This document shows, piece after piece, positions 58,005-64,000 of a stretch of DNA of 64,000 bases (position 1 is the stretch's first letter; each line of letters begins with the position of its first letter). The position numbers and the translations under genes were made by a program. The notes beneath the pieces are model-generated. The model saw only the letters and a program-made list of their open reading frames with translations. It was not told where the DNA came from and made no database searches. Source of the DNA: Lamellibrachia satsuma (taxonomy: Eukaryota > Annelida > Polychaeta > Sabellida > Siboglinidae); the NCBI GenBank assembly GCA_033239005.1, contig BSQZ01000026.1, forward strand, positions 3,217,001-3,281,000, in the 5' to 3' direction.

Positions 58005-58015
58005 CCTCGCTCTCT

Positions 58016-59201
58016 ATAGGAAATACAGGCATCCTGGAGACCAACTGGAGAATCAAAGATTCTGCCATCAATCATGCCATTTATTGACTTCCGGAATACA
58101 TTCATCCAGGGAAATGTTTAATACTGTAGGACACCGTGGAATTCCCAAAGTGATCGAGAATGTGATTGGCAAAATGTATGAACGTACGAAGGACAAAGCG
58201 TTTTCACTCTATAACGACAAAGGACTATTCGATGATCCGTTGAAATCCTACAAGGCTATACACTAGCATGACAGTGTCATCTTCGTTTCTTTTTAATGTA
58301 ATCATACTAGACTATGACATATACGTAATACTGAAAAATAAAAGAAATGACGGCGTGTGCACGTGTGATGCACGTGCAATGTTGTAGGTGAACATTGCTC
58401 ATTCAGTCAACAGGAATAACAAGTAGTCTCATTGTTATCATTGTCACAGCAGACACATGAATCACACATGTTCGGGCATCGGACCGGTCGACCTCGGATG
58501 ATCAGTGCAATACAAGACCGCCACATTCATCCCATTTGTCTGATAGTAGGTTGCATAACGCCAATGAAACCACACCCAACATCACCGAGAACCCTTACTC
58601 AATAGCCGTGCATAGCAATGGAAAATCTCAGGGCGCGTATGCTATGCACGGTCTTTGTGAAGACAAAAAGGTGGAGTTGGCCTTCCAGCTGAGGAGAATG
58701 AATGCTGGGGTGTAGAATTAGAAGTCGTCACCAACTTGACTTTGCTGAAGACATTACGTATGAGTCAGACATTTTGAGTTAACTAAAGGGCTATGGCCAA
58801 ACGTTGCTACCCGCTAAGGTGGAGAACTGTGTTAAAATGATCGCATTGATAAAACGAAGATCAAAGTGTTTTAATTTTTTTTCCAAAAATATGTATTTGG
58901 AAGAGTGAACCATAATTAAACAAGTACATACACAATTTTTACCATCAATGGTAATTAATCTTTTAAATAGTATGAGAAAAAAATTAATATTAAATATTTT
59001 CAACCACATCGGTACTAAACAGGCCTACTAATAAAGACGTTAGCAATTTAATGCCTTCAGGTGTCAGCACTCTTTCTACGCTGTTGGAAATAGTGCTGCC
59101 ATCTTTAGTGTTACGCCGATACTGCAGCGCTCACTGGGTGCTGCCACCTGTTCTGTTGACGCTTATCAGGACGTCGCGTGCATCCTAGGATTGAGTTGAT
59201 A

Positions 59202-59237
<36 letters not shown>

Positions 59238-60690
59238 CATTCTTGAATTTGTTTTCAAGATTGTAAGCCTCCATATTACTAATGAGGTAATTTAAATATG
59301 GGGTAATGCTTTTATTACTTGCACACAATAAGTGGTGTGCATCCACCAAATGTCTTAGAAAATGACTAGCGCTCATTCTACGGTTTCATAAAAAATGACT
59401 AGCACTCATTCTACGGTTTCATACAAAATTGTGTTGAAGATATAAATACGAATTCTGAACATTTAATGTTTAGAAAAAACAAATTGAAAACAACAACAGG
59501 TTTGTATTCACAACTTTATTAACACTGGTTAAGCTGACCTAACATTTTGTCTCACACTATAACTGCCCTGATTAGTAAACTGTTTATTATTTTATCTGAA
59601 TAAGCACATGTAACCAACATGCTATACCATACTCCATATCTGAATATTACCCTTATACATGCAACGATAGAATTATTGCTATTAATAATACACTGTCAAT
59701 ATGTCTGCTTGTAAAACAGGTCCTCCACCAGCATAACATGTTCACTAATGCCAAATTCTTGGTGTCAATCTTGTGAAATGTTCTTAAATCAGTCACAACA
59801 ATAGTATCATGACACACCAGCAAGTCCAGCGTCTGATGAGAAATGTACGACTTGTCAGTATTTCGACCGTAGTGGACTCCCCTGAGAACCAACTGTAATA
59901 ATGAACTATAAATGTGTTGGTGCAAATAAGTAAAAAAGAAACATAAAACAGCTTGGTGAAAACAAAAAAGAGCTTGGAATATTATTTCACCATGCTTGAA
60001 TATTATCCTGCTAGGCAAAACAAGATAAGCGGCAATACAAAATCATATCATCAAAACTAAAAAAAAGAATTAGATATCTCAAAAGCGAGAGGAACTAACA
60101 GAGCATTTAATGGACTTGATCCATTTTTAAAAGTAAAATGTGCAGTGCAAATATCAATACCTTAAAAGTAAACTAATCGAACTATGACCCAAAAACTTAA
60201 CACAATGACAAAGGTACAAGATTTGAAATCCACATTAAAAACAGCTGTGTCACACACATATCCTTCAAAAGGCATTTCATTATTGTAAACACAATTTGCC
60301 CTTGGGAATGTTACAGAAATAAACAATAACTGAGAAACTGTCAGTCTATTTGGCATCATTTTAACAAATACAGCTTGATACCAGTAGCATAATACTGCCC
60401 AATTCACACACGAGATTCCTTGTCTCAAATTGCGTATAAGTTGTAAGTTGGAATGAAAATCACAATTTATACAATCCCAAGAATGTGAACAGATAACCTT
60501 GGCCCCAGGATATATACATTATCACTAGACAGTACAGACGCCATCTCTTAAAAATAGTAAAGTTTCTGTTTTGAGGCTCTAAAATAACATAATAGATTTA
60601 GTTAATGTACTTTCTTACCTATGATCATGTAATACCAACCATAATATATAATTATATATAATATATAACTATTATATATCAGACATTATA
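58016..60690. other. Non-coding stretch with one unexplained ORF
   Basis: Plus-strand 58018-58266 reads YRHPGDQLENQRFCHQSCHL...FDDPLKSYKAIH. It looks protein-like but is unassigned. There is (CGCA)n at about 59201-59239 and a 33-bp duplication (AAAATGACTAGCGCTCATTC...) at 59357-59425. The rest shows nothing. Confidence 0.5.
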
Positions 60691-60740
60691 CAAAGTCTGT
60701 GTAAGGCCACCTGGTGTACACTTGAATAGTATGTGAACGC

Positions 60741-61156
60741 GGAAGACAAACCACTGTGCGAGCTGAACACCAAACTTCTGTGGAAGACAAACCACTGTGC
60801 GAGCTGAACACCAAACTTCTGTGGAAGACAAACCACTGTGCGAGCTGAACACCAAACTTCTGTGGAAGACAAACCACTGTGCGAGCTGAACACCAAACTT
60901 CTGTGGAAGACAAACCACTGTTCGAGCTGAACACCAAACTTCTGTGGAAGACAAACCACTGTGCGAGCTGAACACCAAACTTCTGTGGAAGACAAACCAC
61001 TGTGCGAGCTGAACACCAAACTTCTGTGGAAGACAAACCACTGTGCGAGCTGAACACCAAACTTCTGTGGAAGACAAACCACTGTGCGAGCTGAACACCA
61101 AACTTCTGTGGAAGACAAACCACTGTGCGAGCTGAACACCAAACTTCTGTGGAAGA
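60741..61156. repeat. 41-bp minisatellite, about 10 copies
   Basis: The unit is GAAGACAAACCACTGTGCGA GCTGAACACCAAACTTCTGT G. It is almost homogeneous (one GTTCGAGC). 41 is not a multiple of three, so all three minus frames show the same peptides in rotation. Not coding. Confidence 0.96.
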
Positions 61157-61330
61157 CATTTGTACCATAGGAAGGCACCTCTGGTTTCATTAACCTTGAT
61201 GGAATGCATGATAATTAAATGCAAACCATGCAGGCTATTTTGACAGTTCTACAAATAATGACTTCTAATATTACGTCATCATAAGATAACTTGGCCAGAA
61301 TTAGACAAAACATACATAAAGAAATGATGT

Positions 61331-61768
61331 TCTTTTAATCACAACTATTAAGGTTTACTTCGGCTAAGGTCAGTAACCTTCGCCAGGAACTGAATTCTGC
61401 TACAGTTGTGAGACCATATATAAGCATCAGGATAATTCAGGTGCATCCAAAGTGGAAGACAGCAGAGAGACAGACTGTGTATACCAGGTCCCTTGTAAGT
61501 GCTGCAGCCACACATACATTGGCAAAACAGGGAGAACATTCGGAACGAAACTCAAGGAACACAAGACAGAGGTTTAGGCCATCGCAACCAGATTGTCTAC
61601 AAGAAAGACAACTCCAATCATGAATCGAGACGATGCCATATCGACTGCTTGCCATGCCAAATGGCGAGCAGAAGAACTAGTCATCCCAGAATTCAGTTCC
61701 TGATGAAGGCTACCGACATTAGCCAAAACGTTGAGTAAGTAAATTTCAATAGTTGTGATAAAAAAATT
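61331..61768 (+). mobile_element. Penelope-like element fragment with inverted ends
   Basis: The plus frame from about 61455 reads VEDSRETDCVYQVPC, HTYIGKTGRTFGTKLKEHKT EV-stop, the start of a GIY-YIG endonuclease as in Penelope-like elements (here VYQ...YIG), then a decayed C-terminal part (NRDDAIST). Sequence 61331-61395 is the inverted complement of 61684-61768 with about 20% differences and one gap. Both arms contain hammerhead-like cores. PLE copies often have inverted or direct pLTR arrangements. No RT remains. Confidence 0.78.
61698..61735 (+). ncRNA. Hammerhead-ribozyme-like motif in the PLE end
   Basis: CCTGATGA (61699-61706) is followed by a perfect 5-bp stem, GGCTA/TAGCC (61708-61712 and 61720-61724), closing a 7-base loop, and then AAAAC where active ribozymes have GAAAC. 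CUGAUGA, stem II and GAAA are the hammerhead core, and PLE pLTRs are known to carry such motifs. The G-to-A change in GAAA would be expected to abolish cleavage. An inverted partner (GAAGG..., CTGGCGA) is at about 61352-61387. Confidence 0.55.
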
Positions 61769-64000
61769 CATTATTTGACCTGACAGACATTTTCACAAGT
61801 ACATAAACATGCAGCCATGTCTAATTTATGACATTGTCAAGACCTTTGTTGCAGACACAAAACATTGACAGGCGCATTATGTCTGATTTCTTTTACAAAG
61901 CATTGTTACGTGGTTCACTGCATAACTCATAACCAACCAGGTAGACAATCTGTCACTCAAGACTGGTCTAATCAAATACATACAACAGTAGACCCATCTA
62001 TTATAGGAAGAACTTGTTTTAACTAAATGTAAATGTTAAATGAATATTAACAACTTAATTAATACTAATTAATTAAACAGTGGCTTACTCCAAGCTCACA
62101 ACACAATCAGGAGGCACTGTGTACTATGAAATACTAAAATATCTAAACAGAAACTGAATATATATATACATATATATATATACAAATATAAACTGTAAAA
62201 TACTGAAATACATTCTATGCAATGAGATTCACATATTAATCATGAGGTTCGGTGAAATAACTGATGCTATGCACACATTTTACATAAGTCTCCACTCATA
62301 CCATATACGTTTACACACAGTGACTGCACAGAGAGATAGACACAAAATAGGTCATATAAACAACCAAATACCAAGTTACTCAGTTCCTAAGGGGCCTCAA
62401 AAACATCACAAAAGTGATGTCATTCAACCTCAGTTCCTAAGGGGCCTCAAAACATCATAAAAATGATGTCATTCAACCTCAGTCCCCCCACATGAAACTT
62501 TGAATGACATTGACCTGCAAGGATACATGTGAATATTGCCTTATTAATTATGCGCTAACTATCACATACCACACGGACACATTATAATGACTGTAGCTGA
62601 ATGTGATTTACCGTATTCGACCTATTAAGCGTACACGCCCTAATTAGTCTACACCCCCTTTTTTAATCAGCAGGATCCATAATTATTGTAATTTGACTGG
62701 TGTGGAACAACTGAACAGTGGTACCATCTGGTGTTAAACAGTTGGCACCACTTTTCAGTTGTTCACCACTAGTCACCAAATGACACCACTAGTGTTAAAA
62801 CATTTTCTAGAGAAAAATTCTTAGTATACAATTTTTAAGAACAGATTCCTTGACTTTCTTCATGGCCCAATTTTGTTCCAAGCGTACTGTGCGCTTGTTA
62901 GGTCGAATACGGTATTTCTTCCTCTTTCAAGTTGCATCTGTACCTTAGTGAGCTAAGATCGAAAAATAAGCAGTGGTTTTGGGGGAAAATACATGACATC
63001 TTGATGTGGCCCCTGGTTCAAGTCATGCAAAAAAGTGTGTTCCTTTCGCATCCTTCATGGCAGTAAATTTATAGCGCTGACATTTAGTTTGGCAAGTGAA
63101 CAAGACATGCATCACAACTTGTCTATTTATTCACTGCTTAAAATAAACTTAAACAGGCAGTTAAAAGCCCACTTGGCAACCTCTCTATACATAGACAGTG
63201 ACCCTGCAGCATTTATTACGCTGTATCGCACTTAGTGCAGGCAAAAAGTGCCCGAGGAATAGATCCGTAAAGCATAAGAGAACAAAACAGATCACAGTGT
63301 GTATATACCACCTGGTGGAAACCAGTGCGTTTTGCAAGAGAACTTTTTAGCACCCTAATAGAACGTACCAATTTAAAGTCATAAAAACACTTTCCAAGAC
63401 CCAACACACGTCAGACGTAGGCACAGACCTTCATGCCTGATCTGATGCCATATAAAAATTTAAGATAATAAAAGTCTGAAACTTACTGCTTTTGTGTGAT
63501 TACATTGGATGATTCTACCAGTCAGTGTCTCACAGCACACGCTATTGTGCATTTGTCAGCCAGAGTTGATATGCCCCATGAAAACGAATTGTCTGCAACC
63601 TTGTGAAGGGGGGATGCTATGTCTAACTGCACATGGCGAGGGAAACACACAAGTTTTCAATACAGTCAAAGAGCATTATTCATAAAAAATCCCTACCACC
63701 AATGCGTGCCAAATATGCACTTGTACATAAACCCCGACTCATGCTGTTTCATTCCCACCAGTTACTGGGTCTAGCACCAGATACCCTCACTAGCCAAGGG
63801 TGATAGTAGTACTACACTACCCCTGGCAGATCGACCTGTTGAAACGTGGATTTGTCAGTTTGTCCCACGCCATGTGCGGACGTACGCTGAATCATTTGTA
63901 CTTTGTCCCACTTGGCCGCATGCTTCTGGAAACTAGATGCACCCAAACTTTATAAAGAATATTCCCATCGAATGCTCATCATTACCCGCTGACCAGCAAT
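61769..64000. other. Non-coding stretch, no gene seen
   Basis: It contains an (AT)-rich tract at about 62156-62188 and a ~50-bp tandem duplication at 62381-62484 with hairpins. Short open frames have no known motif. Confidence 0.55.
62381..62484. repeat. ~50-bp tandem duplication with paired hairpins
   Basis: CAGTTCCTAAGGGGCCTCAA followed by AACATCACAAAAGTGATGTC ATTCAACCT occurs twice. Each copy has a 7-bp stem with an AAAA loop (62403-62420 and 62452-62469). Confidence 0.85.

Larger units (their letters stand above)
54483..58015 (-). mobile_element. CR1-like LINE with esterase ORF, 5'-truncated and broken
   Basis: The minus-strand order is SGNH esterase (58004-57465), endonuclease (57462-56720), reverse transcriptase (to 55058), C-terminal tail (54938-54585) and a 3' end finishing in a CTTGTTAAAT repeat (54511-54483). 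This matches CR1-clade elements with an esterase domain. The 5' end starts inside the esterase, as usual after incomplete reverse transcription. Breaks are one frameshift near 57177, TAA at 56882-56884 and one frameshift between 55058 and 54938. It is otherwise well preserved, so it is younger than the L2-like copy at 16-19 kb. Confidence 0.93.

Noticed and set aside
60672..61224. Three overlapping 160-181 codon minus-strand ORFs
   Set aside because: All are rotations of the same peptides from a 41-bp unit without stops; not a gene.
63800..63905. Another SINE tail (CCCCTGGCAGATCGACCTGT)
   Set aside because: Only about 20 bp resemble the SINE CTGCCAGGGG region; too little to call.

Overview
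This is animal nuclear DNA. It has a spliced Patched-family gene, animal-type LINEs, hAT and Tigger transposases, Penelope-like and Ty3/gypsy retroelements, tRNA-derived SINEs, and no bacterial operon structure. The mix of Patched-domain protein, L2 and CR1 LINEs (the CR1 with an esterase ORF), Penelope element and heavy minisatellite load suggests a marine invertebrate or basal chordate. The sequence alone does not settle the phylum.

Only one host protein-coding gene is convincing. It is a three-exon, 904-codon Patched-domain (RND/sterol-sensing type) membrane protein on the minus strand, 39813-36344. Its splice sites and phases can be read directly, and its C-terminal tail probably continues in other frames to 35932, next to an AATAAA signal.

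Layout: 1-2.7 kb, non-coding with a SINE. 2.7-4.4 kb, LINE 3' end split by a 29-bp minisatellite. 4.4-9.6 kb, non-coding with microsatellites. 9.6-15.4 kb, one giant 51-bp minisatellite. 16.2-19.1 kb, broken L2-like LINE (minus) with a (CA)n tract in its ORF and a degenerate 2A-like peptide. 19-27 kb, non-coding with simple repeats and a full-length SINE. 27.8-30.9 kb, a ~250-bp direct-repeat pair enclosing a 42-bp minisatellite and a 654-bp pure GACC tract. 32.6-33.3 kb, dead BED/hAT transposase. 33.6 kb, 24-bp array. 35.9-39.9 kb, Patched-domain gene. 41.7-45.45 kb, dead Ty3/gypsy element with both LTRs and a 4-bp target-site duplication. 47.7-48.8 kb, a second, deleted LTR element. 50.7-52.9 kb, Tigger, OTU-protease and hAT fragments. 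53.7-54.4 kb, two 17-bp arrays and a SINE head. 54.5-58.0 kb, CR1-like LINE with an SGNH esterase ORF. 60.7-61.8 kb, 41-bp array and a Penelope fragment with hammerhead-ribozyme-like ends. The last 2 kb is non-coding.

The main pattern is that tandem arrays, about a fifth of the window by adding the coordinates below, repeatedly sit inside transposon sequence or can be derived from it. A LINE ORF gave the 29-bp array, a hAT ORF a 32-bp array, and a SINE core probably a 17-bp array. A gypsy gag is replaced by GGAA repeats, and one LTR of a pair gained 60 bp of CA/CGCA. Separately, the 51-bp and 42-bp arrays, 13 kb apart and in opposite orientation, share a 31-bp core at 28/31 identity. All statements come from reading the sequence; no database search was possible.
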